This document shows positions 42,721 through 51,261 of a stretch of 64,000 nt of DNA, piece after piece. Position numbers and translations under genes: made by a program. The stretch lies in NCBI RefSeq assembly GCF_020567425.1, contig NZ_JAJCVJ010000001.1, positions 1,612,001-1,676,000 on the forward strand, written 5' to 3'. The notes below the pieces were generated by a model. It ran no database searches, was not told the origin of the DNA, and saw nothing but the letters and a program-made list of their open reading frames with translations. Numbering within the stretch: position 1 is the first letter of the stretch; every line of letters begins with the position of its first letter. Source of the stretch: Salinirubrum litoreum (GTDB taxonomy: Archaea; Halobacteriota; Halobacteria; Halobacteriales; Haloferacaceae).

Positions 42721-44526
42721 TCAGTTCGGGTCGAGGTCCATCAGGTCGGCCATCTCGTCGAGGTAGTCGCCGTAGGTCGCCAGCGCGTCCTCGATCGGTT
42801 CGGGCGAAGTCATGTCCACGCCGGCCGTCTCTAACGTCTCCAGCGGGTACTTCCCGCCGCCGGTCTGGAGTGCCTCGCGGTAGTCGGCGGCCGCCGGTTC
42901 ACCCTCGTCGAGGATACGCTGGACGATGGACACCGCCGCGCTGATGCCCGTGCTGTACTGGTAGACGTAGTAGTTGTAGTAGAAGTGCGGGATGCGCATC
43001 CACTCCTTGGCGATCAGGTCGTCGGTCTCGGCGGGTTCGTAGTAGTCGGCCTTCAGGCCGCCGTAGATCTCGTCGAACGTCGCGGGCGTGAGTGGCTCGC
43101 CGTCCTCGGCGCGCTGGTGGATCTGGAGTTCGAAGTCCGCGAACATCGTCTGGCGGTACAGCGTCGACCGGACGCGTTCGAGGTACTCGTCCAGCACGTG
43201 CGCGCGGAACTCGGGGTCCTCGACCGTCTCCAGCAGGTGGTGGGTCAGCAGGGTCTCGTTGACCGTGCTGGCGACCTCCGCGACGAAGATGTCGTACTGG
43301 TAGTCGATCCACGGCTGTTCCTCGCTGGCCAGCAGCGAGTGCATCGAGTGGCCGAGTTCGTGTGCCAGCGTGAACATCGAGGCGATGTCGTCCTGGTAGT
43401 TCATCATGATGAACGGCTGGGTGTCGTAGGTGCCGCCGGAGTACGCCCCGGCGCGCTTGCCGCGATTCTCGTAGACGTCCACCCAGCGGTCCTCCAGGCC
43501 CTCGGCGAGTCGCGACTGGTACTCCTCGCCAAGCGGTGCGACCGCCTCGACGATGTGGTCCTTCGCCTCCTCGTAGGACACCTCTGGCCCCTCGTCGCCC
43601 GTCAACGACATGTAGAGGTCCCACATCCGGAGTTCGTCGACGTCGAGGGCCTCCCGTTTCAGTTCGGCGTGGCGGTGGAGGCGGTCGAGGTTGTCACGGA
43701 CCGTCTCCAGCAGGGTGTCGTACACCTCGACCGGGACGTTGGGGCCGTCGAGTGCCGACTCGCGGGCGGTGTCGTAGTTCCGGGCGCGAGCGAGTTTCAC
43801 GTCGGACTTGATGCTGTTCTTCAGCGTCGTCCCGACCGTGTTGTGGACCGCGTCCCACTCGCCGTGGAACTGCTCGTACACCTCCTTCCGGAACTCGCGG
43901 TTCGGGTGCTTCTGGAGTTTCGTGAAGTTGCCCTGGCTGATCTCGACCGCCTCGCCGTCGGGCTTCTCGACGGTCGGGAACGTCAGGTCGGCGTTCGACA
44001 GCATGTTGTAGATGTCGCCGGGCGACCCCGTGACCTCGCTCAGGTCGGCGAGCAGTTCCTCGACCTCCGCAGAGCGGGTGTGCGGCTTCATCCGGAGCGT
44101 GTCGTCGAAGAAGTGCTCGTACTCCGCGAGCGCCGGTTCCGCCTCGACGAACGCTTCCACGTCGGACTCGTCGAGTTCCTGCAGTTCCGGTTCGACGAAG
44201 CTCCCGGCGCTGGACAGTTCCGAGGAGAGCGTCTGTGCGCGACCCGACATCGCCTGGTACTCCTGGTCGCGGGTGTCCTCGTGGCTCCGCATCCGGGCGT
44301 ACGAGACCACCTGCGATGCTTCACGCGAGACCTCCTCGTAGAGTTCGAGCAGTTCGAGCAGTGTCTCCGCGCTCTCCGTCGTGCGTCCCTCGTAGGCCGC
44401 CAGTTCTTCGACGCGTTCGCTGACGCGCTCGAAGGCCGCCTCCCAGTCTTCGTCTGTCGCGTAGATAGAGTCGAGACTCCACTTGTACTGCTGGTCGATC
44501 TCTCCGCGTTCGGGAACCGTACTCAT
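42721..44526 (-). CDS. pepF: Oligoendopeptidase F (M3 metallopeptidase)
   Basis: A cytosolic zinc peptidase that cuts oligopeptides of roughly 7-17 residues in its family. It has 601 residues: an N-terminal helical lobe, then the zinc motif [15 protein letters not shown], with His-Glu-x-x-His in HELGH (about 386-390) and the third ligand in [33 protein letters not shown] matches the substrate-binding C-terminal region. It starts at MSTVPERG (44526). It could take up where the proteasome leaves off, alongside the M28 and S9 peptidases in this window. Confidence 0.94.
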   Translation of the reverse strand: MSTVPERGEIDQQYKWSLDSIYATDEDWEAAFERVSERVEELAAYEGRTTESAETLLELLELYEEVSREASQVVSYARMRSHEDTRDQEYQAMSGRAQTLSSELSSAGSFVEPELQELDESDVEAFVEAEPALAEYEHFFDDTLRMKPHTRSAEVEELLADLSEVTGSPGDIYNMLSNADLTFPTVEKPDGEAVEISQGNFTKLQKHPNREFRKEVYEQFHGEWDAVHNTVGTTLKNSIKSDVKLARARNYDTARESALDGPNVPVEVYDTLLETVRDNLDRLHRHAELKREALDVDELRMWDLYMSLTGDEGPEVSYEEAKDHIVEAVAPLGEEYQSRLAEGLEDRWVDVYENRGKRAGAYSGGTYDTQPFIMMNYQDDIASMFTLAHELGHSMHSLLASEEQPWIDYQYDIFVAEVASTVNETLLTHHLLETVEDPEFRAHVLDEYLERVRSTLYRQTMFADFELQIHQRAEDGEPLTPATFDEIYGGLKADYYEPAETDDLIAKEWMRIPHFYYNYYVYQYSTGISAAVSIVQRILDEGEPAAADYREALQTGGGKYPLETLETAGVDMTSPEPIEDALATYGDYLDEMADLMDLDPN

Positions 44527-44674
44527 GCTAAGAGGGTAGTGTGTCGGCGTGGTAAGAGTTACTTCTTCGGCGGGGGCGTCCGGGTCCGAGACAGCGTCGC
44601 TGTCCCTGACATCCGGTGAGTTCGGCCGGGACCGTCGGCGACGCATCTTTGCCGGGTGCCCGCGAAGCCGGTGC

Positions 44675-46021
44675 ATGGACGAGGACACGGATCACGGAGG
44701 AGCAACGACAGACGCCCTCGCGGGGGCACTCGGCCGCACGTGGACGGAGGACCGGCCGTGGTCCTTTCTGACGCGACTGACCGCGATCGGCGACCGGATG
44801 GGCGGCGGTCCGGGCGAACGCGAGGCGGCCGACCTGGTCGAGACGACGCTCGCCGAGGCGGGCGTCCGCAACCTGACCCAGCAGTCGTTCCCGATGGAAC
44901 GCTGGGAGCGCGGCGAGGCGAGTCTGGCTCTGCTGGAGCCACACGCCCGGACGTTCGAGACGATCGCGCTTCCGTACTCTCCGGCCGGCGAGGTCGAGGG
45001 TGAACTGGTCGACGTGGGCTACGGGATGCCCGAGGAGGTCGACGAGGCGGACGTCGACGGGAAGATCGCGGTCGCGTCGACCAGCACCCCGCCGGGGACG
45101 CGGTTCGTCCACCGGATGGAGAAGTTCGGCCACGCGGTCGAGGCGGGCGCGTCGGCGTTCGTCTTCGTCAACCACGTCGAGGGGCAACTCCCGCCGACCG
45201 GCGCGCTGAAGTTCGGGTCGGAGGCCTCGGCCCCGGCGGTCGGCGTCAGCAAGGAGACGGGGGCGTGGCTCACCGAGTACGCCGAGCAGGGCGGCACAGT
45301 TCGACTGTCGGTCGACGCGAGCACGACGCCCGGCGAGAGTCAGAACGTCCTCGGCGACCTCGGCCCGGACACCGACGAGCACCTGCTCCTCTTGGCCCAC
45401 TACGACGCCCACGACATCGCGGAGGGCGCACTCGACAACGGCTGTGGTATCGCGGTCGTGACGGCGGCGGCGCGCGTCCTCGCCGAAGCCGACCTGCCGA
45501 TCCGGGTGCGGGTCGGCGCGGTCGGCTGTGAGGAGATCGGGTTGCTCGGCTCTGAGCATCTGGCGAGTGTGACCGACCTCGACTCCGTACGGGGCGTCGT
45601 GAACGTCGACGGCGCGGGCCGGTTCCGCGATCTGGTTGCGATGACGCACCACTCCGAGGCCACGCGTGCGGCCGTCGAGTCGGTCGCGAGCGAGACCCGC
45701 CAGCCGATCCACGTCGAACACGAGCCACACCCCTTCAGCGACCAGTGGCCCTTCGTCCGCGCGGGCGTGCCGGCGGTGCAACTCCACAGCGACAGCGGCG
45801 AACGCGGCCGTGGCTGGGGCCACACCCACGCCGACACGCGGGACAAGGTGGACGACCGTGACGTCCGGGAACACGCGATGCTGACCGCGCTGGTGGTCCG
45901 TGAGGTCGCCGGGCGGGACCTCGGTCGGCTGGATCGGGAGTCGCTCGCCGAGGCCTTTCGTGACGCCGAGTTCGAGCGCGGGATGCAGGCGGCCGATCTG
46001 TGGCCCGATAGCTGGGACTGA
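44675..46021 (+). CDS. M28 family zinc aminopeptidase
   Basis: A 448-residue metallopeptidase. A PA-like insertion (about 90-210) lies within the N-terminal half. The M28 core has HYDAHDIAEGALDNGCGIAV (His and Asp ligands), the catalytic pair CEEIGLLGSEH, VNVDGAGR and the last His in GWGHTHADTRDKVDD. It has no signal peptide, so it is cytosolic. It probably removes N-terminal residues from peptides. It is divergent from pepF, and repeat copy D follows its stop. Confidence 0.9.
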   Translation: MDEDTDHGGATTDALAGALGRTWTEDRPWSFLTRLTAIGDRMGGGPGEREAADLVETTLAEAGVRNLTQQSFPMERWERGEASLALLEPHARTFETIALPYSPAGEVEGELVDVGYGMPEEVDEADVDGKIAVASTSTPPGTRFVHRMEKFGHAVEAGASAFVFVNHVEGQLPPTGALKFGSEASAPAVGVSKETGAWLTEYAEQGGTVRLSVDASTTPGESQNVLGDLGPDTDEHLLLLAHYDAHDIAEGALDNGCGIAVVTAAARVLAEADLPIRVRVGAVGCEEIGLLGSEHLASVTDLDSVRGVVNVDGAGRFRDLVAMTHHSEATRAAVESVASETRQPIHVEHEPHPFSDQWPFVRAGVPAVQLHSDSGERGRGWGHTHADTRDKVDDRDVREHAMLTALVVREVAGRDLGRLDRESLAEAFRDAEFERGMQAADLWPDSWD

Positions 46022-46074
46022 ACTGGGAGCAGTAGGTGAACGACTGGGGTTGTCGCCGAGACAGGCTCGTTGGT

Positions 46075-46230
46075 CGTGGTTGTGACTGTGATCGTGACCC
46101 GCAACCCGCGACAGCACCGCTACTCGATCCGGTGCAACCGGAATATTCGACCGCGACCGCCACAGCACAGTAACTGCGACCGCACCGCAGACAGCACTGC
46201 ACCGCACCTCGGCCTCCCCAGCCTCGCACA
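46075..46230 (+). repeat. Dispersed element, copy D (tract and box only)
   Basis: This short copy has GACAGCACCGCTACTCGATC (about 46113-46132), shared almost exactly with copy C near 27191, followed by a CCGGTGCAACCGG-type dyad and ATTCGACCGCGACC. It then has CTCCCCAGCCTCG at 46214-46226, identical to copies C and E. The hairpin array and the long-range stems are missing, and the adjoining gene's 3' end follows directly. It lies downstream of the M28 gene and faces the convergent hydrolase gene. Confidence 0.65.
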
Positions 46231-46251
46231 ATGTATCCAACCGAGTCCACG

Positions 46252-46743
46252 TCACACACCGAGCGAGGCACGAATCCCGGCCCCGAGTCCGGAGTCCAGC
46301 GAGAGGACGAAGTAGTGGACCGCGGCGAACGCCGCCAGTTCCACCAGCGTCACCACCACCGTCACCGCGTCGGCCCACTTGCTCGACGTGGCGACGCCGA
46401 TGGGGAGGCCGAACTCCTTCGGCCACGGGTAGAACAGCGCGATGCCGCGCTTCGACCCCATCACGTCCAGCAGGTAGTGCGTGACGACGCCGACCCAGAC
46501 GAACTCCAGGTTCCCGAAGAAGTACGGGTACGCGAGAAAGACCGCCAGCACCGGGAGGTTGTGGAGGGTCTTCCGGTGTTTCCCGAAGGCGGTGTCCACG
46601 TCCGGGAACAGCGCCCCGAGTGTCACCGGAACGATCATCTCGGCGATCTGGACGAACGTCTCCACGTCGCCGCTCGGCTGGAGGATGTACCCCAACCCGA
46701 TACTCAACAGAATCGCGTTCAGCACGTGCCCTTTCTTGTTCAT
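46252..46743 (-). CDS. Membrane-bound metal-dependent hydrolase (YdjM/DUF457 family)
   Basis: A 163-residue membrane protein with four to five spans. MNKKGHVLNAILLSIGLG opens the protein and carries the first His of the family motif. VTLGALFPDVDTAFGKHRKTLHNLPVL (about 41-67) has Asp, Asp, His, Arg and His in the characteristic spacing, and GVVTHYLLDVMG the last His/Asp. The family is proposed to be hydrolases on lipid-like substrates, with little experimental proof. It starts at the ATG 46743. Confidence 0.87.
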   Translation of the reverse strand: MNKKGHVLNAILLSIGLGYILQPSGDVETFVQIAEMIVPVTLGALFPDVDTAFGKHRKTLHNLPVLAVFLAYPYFFGNLEFVWVGVVTHYLLDVMGSKRGIALFYPWPKEFGLPIGVATSSKWADAVTVVVTLVELAAFAAVHYFVLSLDSGLGAGIRASLGV

Positions 46744-46813
46744 CGACTGGACACACCTGCACAGCGAGTACGTAAACCGGTTTCTGCCGACGACGCGACA
46801 CGACAGGTACGTG

Positions 46814-47335
46814 TCACTCCAGGCGGGACTCGACGGCCGCCAGCAGATCACGCAGTCCCTGCCGGGCGATCTGTTCTTTCACCGCCAGGCGGTCGCCGTC
46901 GAACTCGTAGCGGGACACCTCGGCGAACGACTCCCCGGTGCCCCACGCACCGGCGTAGGCGACCCCGACGAAGACGGTGCCGACCGGCTTCTCCGCGCTC
47001 CCGCCCGAGGGCCCGGCGATGCCGGTCGTGGAGAGGCCCCACGTCGTCCCCGCGCGGTCCCGGACCCCGCGTGCCATCGCGCGGGCCACCGGTTCCGAGA
47101 CGGCCCCGTGTTCGTCCAGCGTCTCGCGGGCGACGCCCAGTTGTTCCAGTTTCGCGTCGTAGGAGTAGGTGACGAGCGCCCGGTCGAAGTAGTCCGACGA
47201 CCCCGGCACGTCGGTCAGGAGGGAGCCGAGCAGTCCGCCGGTACAGGACTCGGCGGTCGCCACGGTCGCGTCTGCGTCCCGGAGTGGCTCGGCGATGCGT
47301 TCCTCGACCGGCGGGTCGTCCGCGTAGTCGCGCAT
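46814..47335 (-). CDS. cinA: CinA-family nicotinamide-nucleotide amidohydrolase
   Basis: A 173-residue protein formed only by the CinA C-terminal (PncC-type) domain, which deamidates nicotinamide mononucleotide in NAD recycling. It has TVATAESCTGGLLGSLLTDV (about 25-44), YFDRALVTYSYDAKLEQLGV, LSTTGIAGPSGGSAEKPVGT and FVGVAYAG, all typical. The start is the MRDYADDPP methionine. Full-length bacterial CinA has an extra N-terminal domain that is absent here. Confidence 0.9.
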   Translation of the reverse strand: MRDYADDPPVEERIAEPLRDADATVATAESCTGGLLGSLLTDVPGSSDYFDRALVTYSYDAKLEQLGVARETLDEHGAVSEPVARAMARGVRDRAGTTWGLSTTGIAGPSGGSAEKPVGTVFVGVAYAGAWGTGESFAEVSRYEFDGDRLAVKEQIARQGLRDLLAAVESRLE

Positions 47336-47406
47336 GGTTCGTGACTGGTGGGCCGGCGACGTAAATCTCAGTGGGAACGTGCGTGGTGTGAGAGCGAACG
47401 TGTGTA

Positions 47407-47814
47407 TCAGTCGGCCGGTGTCGCAGTCGGAGTCCGACCCACCTCGTCGCTCGCGGTGATCGTCCCCCACGCCACGATGGCCATCGAGAGTGTGAGCGAC
47501 GCCCCCCACAGGGAGGCCGTGAGGAGGAGCGGCGGCGCGACCAGTTCCATGAGAATCGTCGCGGGCAACAGCCACTGGCCGGCGACGAAGCCCCAGACTG
47601 CGACCGACCGGAGCGTCCCGGTGAGTGCCGTCCGCTCGATCGCGAACCCGGTCACGACGGCCAGTATCGAGAGCATCCCGAAGTGTGCGTGCGCGCCGAC
47701 CGACACCGGCGGCAGTCCCGGACCGGCCGGCGAGATGGCGAACACCTGCACCAGCCCCCAGAGCATCTGAATCGTCAGTGCGACGTACCCCGACGCGCGA
47801 AGTGTTCGAGACAT
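47407..47814 (-). CDS. Small membrane protein with His-rich span, unknown
   Basis: A 135-residue protein with four hydrophobic segments. Span two starts VGAHAHFGMLSILAVVTGFAI with two histidines, a pattern seen in haem-binding or NorB/cbb3-like small membrane proteins, but that is only resemblance. Start chosen at MSRTLRASGYV (47814). An in-frame start 20 residues earlier exists but gives an unlikely charged N-terminus. About 210 bases upstream lies one copy of the 32-base repeat (48024-48055). Confidence 0.65.
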   Translation of the reverse strand: MSRTLRASGYVALTIQMLWGLVQVFAISPAGPGLPPVSVGAHAHFGMLSILAVVTGFAIERTALTGTLRSVAVWGFVAGQWLLPATILMELVAPPLLLTASLWGASLTLSMAIVAWGTITASDEVGRTPTATPAD

Positions 47815-48116
47815 CTCAGCAGCCGTCACCTCCTGTACGCCCACCGGAGACCTGCGTCCTGCCACCAGCAGCACACGCGACGGTCTCGTCGTGGGTCCGG
47901 GTCGTTCGTCCCGCTGTACGATCTCTCTGGACTGTCCGGGTTATGGTAGGAGACTGGCCGTTCCGAGTCGACGTCGTTCGACGCCGTTGCACAGCCAGTA
48001 CCGGAGACGTTGCGCAGAGACGCCGATAAGTGTTAGCTATACGAAATTATAGTGGCCGGCGTGAGACGATCACCGACGGGGGGCGGCCGCGAGCGACTCT
48101 GCTCGGGACCGCGATC
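47815..48116. other. 302-base intergenic region with 32-base repeat
   Basis: Between two minus-strand genes. It contains repeat copy R1 (48024-48055) plus about 28 further bases of weaker similarity to the region before the monooxygenase start. TTATGG near 47940 could be a TATA element for the gene at 47814. No additional ORF is convincing; a plus-strand frame starting in the repeat (MLAIRNYSGR) is produced by the repeat itself. Confidence 0.45.
48024..48055. repeat. 32-base repeat with dyad, copy R1
   Basis: Identical at 31 of 32 positions to 49993-50024. It contains CTATA (48037-48041) and TATAG (48048-48052) as an inverted repeat around a 6-base centre, preceded by CGATAAGTGTTAG. It is located downstream of the SnoaL-like gene. 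It may be a regulator site or a duplicated promoter. Confidence 0.75.
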
Positions 48117-48590
48117 TCAGCCGATGGTCTCGAGTTTCCGCCACACGAGTTTCGGGAGGTGGCCGAGTATCTCCGGGAACGTCACGCCGAGTTGGGTCGC
48201 CATCTCCCGTGAGTCGTAGTACAGATAACAGGCGTCGACCGTCCCGTCGTCGACCACGAACTTGCCCATCCCTCGGATGTCTACGGACCGGCCGGTCGGC
48301 GGGAGACCGTCGAGTGGCCCCTCGTGGGTGCCCGTTATCCGGACTTCTGCCATCGCAATCTCCCCGGCGGTGACGATCTCTTCGACCGTGATCTCCATGT
48401 CCGGAAAGGCCGACCGACCCGCTTCGAGATACGCGGCGTAGCTCTCGCGGTCGTGGACTGCTCCACCGTCTACCCCTGGGTTGTGTGCGTCGAGCGACTC
48501 CGAGACGACGTCTCGCTTCGAGGCGTCCCCGTTCTCCCAGGCGACGAACTCACGGACGATTCGTTCGGTTCGGGTGTCAGTATCGGTCAT
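48117..48590 (-). CDS. SnoaL-like ester cyclase family protein
   Basis: A 157-residue protein of the SnoaL-like polyketide cyclase fold (NTF2-like). RIVREFVAWENGDASKRDVV opens the helix pair, then YLEAGRSAFPDMEITVEEIV, EVRITGTHEGPLDGLPPTGR and RGMGKFVVDDGTVDACYLYYD. SnoaL and its relatives close rings or bind aromatic polyketide intermediates; small monomeric relatives act on many substrates. The start overlaps the monooxygenase stop by 4 bases (ATGA), so the two work in one pathway, probably oxidation of a hydrophobic small molecule. Confidence 0.82.
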   Translation of the reverse strand: MTDTDTRTERIVREFVAWENGDASKRDVVSESLDAHNPGVDGGAVHDRESYAAYLEAGRSAFPDMEITVEEIVTAGEIAMAEVRITGTHEGPLDGLPPTGRSVDIRGMGKFVVDDGTVDACYLYYDSREMATQLGVTFPEILGHLPKLVWRKLETIG

Positions 48591-49957
48591 GCGTTCGTGT
48601 GGTGCGGAGACGGCAGCGAGGGTTTGAACACTCGTCCGATCACACCGGGGTGCAGGAGCGAGGTCGGTGGTCGCTCCATCAGGATGACGCGCAAGAGGCG
48701 CTCGGCCAACACCCTGTCGGAGTGAGCTTTTCTCGTCAGTCGAGACAGGTACCAGCCCATGAGGCCGGCGCCTCGTGGCTTGGGACCAGTCGTCTGGGGG
48801 AACTGAAAGTCGGCACCGACGGCCATCAGCCACGCGGTGTCGATAACGTGTTCGGCGTCGTCGAAGAACCGGAGGGCGAGGTTGCCGAGACCGTCGTCCG
48901 CGAGCGTGTGATGGAGCACGAGGGCGTGGAGCGCGGCGACCGACATCCCCTGCCCGTAGACCGGATTGTAGCTCGCAATCGCGTCGCCGACGACGAGCAA
49001 CCCGTCGGGGAATCGGTCGAGTCGTTCGTAGTACCGCCGCAGATTCGACGGGAACGGGTAGTACGCGATCTCGTCGGAGAGTATCTCGTGGCGCTCCAGG
49101 ATCTCCACCAACTCGGTGATCTGGAGTGTCGACGCGAACGCACGGAACTCGTCGGCGTCTCTCGGTGGCTCGTCGCCGTGGACACCGGTGAGGACCATCT
49201 GGCGTCGGCCGCCTTCGACCGGCACCGTCCCGCCGCCACGAGTGTACGGCGGGGACGCCGGTGCCCAGAAGGCCCGCCTGTCGTCGCTGTCGCGGTCGAC
49301 GGTGACGGTGCTGTACGCGAGATCGACGGTGACCTCGGCGACCTCGGGCGGTGTGTAGCCCTGTCGTTCGAGCCATCTCGGTGTCCGACTCGCGCGTCCG
49401 GTCGCATCGACGGTCAGATCGGCCGACAGCGTCGTCTCACGCTCCCCCCTGATCTGCACGCCGGTCACCGTCCGTCCGCTGTCGTCGACCCGGTAGTCCG
49501 TGACGTGGCAGCCGTCGAGTATCCGCACCCCGTCGAGAGCCGAGACGCGCCGTCGAACGACGTACTCCAGCAAGGGTCGACTGCCGGCGTACAGCGGGAT
49601 CCGGGTCGGCGGGTGCGCCACGTAGCCGTCCTCGTCGTAAAAGTTGAAATCCGACGCCGCATCGATCACCAACCCACCCGTGGCGACGAACTCGTCACCG
49701 AACTCCGGGAACAGGTCGTCGAGTATCGCCCGCCCGCTCCCCTGGAGGAGGTGCGGGTGCTGCGACTGCGGTGCCCCGTCACGAACCACCGGTCCGTCGG
49801 GGAGTTCGTTGCGTTCGACGACGGTCACCCGGTCGAACGCGTCGGCGAGGATCCGCGCCGTCAGGAGGCCCGAGACGCTCGCCCCGACGACGACCGCACA
49901 CTCCCCGACCCGCTCGACGGCCTCGGCACGGTACGCGGGGACACTCTCTAAGCTCAT
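48587..49957 (-). CDS. FAD-dependent monooxygenase/oxidoreductase
   Basis: A 456-residue flavoprotein of the PHBH-like group. The FAD Rossmann motif is in CAVVVGASVSGLLTARILAD (about 19-38), the substrate/FAD channel near PQSQHPHLLQGSG, the DG-like motif in LTVDATGRASRTPRWLE and the second FAD motif GDAIASYNPVYGQGMSVAAL (about 330-349). It is followed in a 4-base overlap by the SnoaL-like gene. Upstream is copy R2 of the 32-base repeat, whose CTTATC on the minus strand is a possible TATA element about 36-42 bases before the start. The substrate is unknown; epoxidation or hydroxylation of a lipid or aromatic compound is typical of the family. Confidence 0.88.
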   Translation of the reverse strand: MSLESVPAYRAEAVERVGECAVVVGASVSGLLTARILADAFDRVTVVERNELPDGPVVRDGAPQSQHPHLLQGSGRAILDDLFPEFGDEFVATGGLVIDAASDFNFYDEDGYVAHPPTRIPLYAGSRPLLEYVVRRRVSALDGVRILDGCHVTDYRVDDSGRTVTGVQIRGERETTLSADLTVDATGRASRTPRWLERQGYTPPEVAEVTVDLAYSTVTVDRDSDDRRAFWAPASPPYTRGGGTVPVEGGRRQMVLTGVHGDEPPRDADEFRAFASTLQITELVEILERHEILSDEIAYYPFPSNLRRYYERLDRFPDGLLVVGDAIASYNPVYGQGMSVAALHALVLHHTLADDGLGNLALRFFDDAEHVIDTAWLMAVGADFQFPQTTGPKPRGAGLMGWYLSRLTRKAHSDRVLAERLLRVILMERPPTSLLHPGVIGRVFKPSLPSPHHTNA

Positions 49958-49992
49958 TGTTCACCCAGTACCGAGAACACGTGTGGAGACGG

Positions 49993-50024
49993 CGATAAGT
50001 GTTAGCTATACGAGATTATAGTGG
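49993..50024. promoter_or_regulatory. 32-base repeat with dyad, copy R2, upstream of monooxygenase
   Basis: Second copy of the sequence at 48024-48055, one mismatch. It begins 36 bases upstream of the monooxygenase start, so it is in promoter position. The CTATA/TATAG dyad lies at about 50006-50021. A regulator of the monooxygenase operon is expected to bind here. Confidence 0.65.
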
Positions 50025-50085
50025 TCGAACTGAGAGACCGGGCGACTGCGGTGTGAGAGTGACCCCACGGCTTCGACACGAACCA

Positions 50086-50099
50086 GCCCCGAACGGGGC
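50086..50099 (-). terminator. Hairpin after the zinc-ribbon regulator gene
   Basis: GCCCCG-AA-CGGGGC is a perfect 6-base stem just beyond the stop of the minus-strand regulator gene at 50116. No T run follows, so its termination role is uncertain. Confidence 0.3.
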
Positions 50100-50115
50100 A
50101 CGAGGCCCCCGTCTC

Positions 50116-51099
50116 TCAGTCTTCGACCGCGACGATCCGCATCGACTCGTCGACGATCACGCGCAGTCGGTCGCCCGCGTACCGGATCGTGACACCAACC
50201 CGGATCGGATCGGTCGAGACGACCTCCTGCTCGTGGTTCGACATCGCCGTGAGCATCTGCACGACCGACTCGAAGTCGTTCGTGACGTAGCCGACGTCGA
50301 GTCCCCGCTCCGCGTAGAACGCCACCACTCGGGGGTGCAACACGAGGTTCGGTCCCGGCGGTCCGTGTCCGGTGTTCTTACACGTCGTACAGACCCAGCG
50401 TGCCTGGATCTCGTCCCGGCGACCACAGTTCCGACAGATACCGTCCGGGGCGTGCGCCTCACAGACGTGGATCGAGGCCTCGACCGGTCCGGAACAGTCC
50501 GGACAGAGCCCACCCATCTGCATCGTGAACTTCCCCACCGCACGCAGGACCGAGGCCGCGAAGATGTCCTCGGGAGACGAGCGCGACAGCCCGGCCGGAT
50601 CGAACGCGAACTGCATGATCGCGCCGGGCGGCGTCTCGCCGTCCGACGTGAACCGTCCCTCGCACTCGGTACAGACCGTGTACAGCTGCTCGTTCTCGTA
50701 GGTGACCGCCAGCGGTCCACCGCAGAGTTGGCAGTCCAGGTCGATCTCGGTCGGTGCGAGCCTGTCGTCGGTGAGACCCCGCCCGGCGATAACCGCGCGG
50801 ACGAGCCTGTGGCCCGCCTGTTTCAGCCGGTATCCGTCGGCGGTCGATTCCACGAAGTGGCCCTCCAGCTTCTGGAGGTGGTAGCTGAAGTTCCCGGACG
50901 TCTCGTACCCGACCTGATCGAGCAACGCCGAAAAGGACAGCACGTTCTCGTCGGCGAACGGTTCGTAGGCTTCCCACAGCGCCAGCAGGATGGCGAGGCG
51001 CGTCTCGTCGCCGACTCGCTCGAAGGCGTCGACCGCACCGGGACCGGCCGCACCGACGGCCGATTCGAGCGGTGAGTCGGTCGTGTTCCGGTCGTTCAT
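50116..51099 (-). CDS. Winged-helix protein with zinc ribbons (DUF7351-like)
   Basis: A 327-residue regulator. The N-terminal winged helix (about 25-100) shows FERVGDETRLAILLALWEAY, LLDQVGYETSGNFSYHLQKLE and the wing GHFVESTADGYRL. The remainder has Cys pairs in DCQLCGGP, TVCTECEGRF, GLCPDCSGP and NCGRRDEIQARWVCTTCKN, up to about four zinc sites, ending in a C-terminal alpha/beta segment. This matches a haloarchaeal family of ArsR-like proteins with a C-terminal DUF; the DUF number is from memory. The ligand is unknown. Confidence 0.78.
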   Translation of the reverse strand: MNDRNTTDSPLESAVGAAGPGAVDAFERVGDETRLAILLALWEAYEPFADENVLSFSALLDQVGYETSGNFSYHLQKLEGHFVESTADGYRLKQAGHRLVRAVIAGRGLTDDRLAPTEIDLDCQLCGGPLAVTYENEQLYTVCTECEGRFTSDGETPPGAIMQFAFDPAGLSRSSPEDIFAASVLRAVGKFTMQMGGLCPDCSGPVEASIHVCEAHAPDGICRNCGRRDEIQARWVCTTCKNTGHGPPGPNLVLHPRVVAFYAERGLDVGYVTNDFESVVQMLTAMSNHEQEVVSTDPIRVGVTIRYAGDRLRVIVDESMRIVAVED

Positions 51100-51261
51100 G
51101 GTAGACGGTACCACGCGTCGACGCAAAAGCGGTAGGGCGAGCGCCGGACACACGCCCCGCACGCGGCACGGTTCTCGACACCCGCCACCGACTACACTCT
51201 CGACAGCAGGGGACCGCCCGCGTGACACAAGACACAACTCCCACCACACCGAGCGACGGGT

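Noticed and set aside
48024-48055. lox/FRT-like recombination site
   Set aside because: The arms are only 5 bases and there is no recombinase nearby; a regulator site is the simpler reading.
48030-48212. Plus-strand ORFs beginning MLAIR(N/D)YSGR at 48030 and 49999
   Set aside because: The shared start is the translated 32-base repeat; downstream text is antisense to, or outside, real genes and unrelated between copies.
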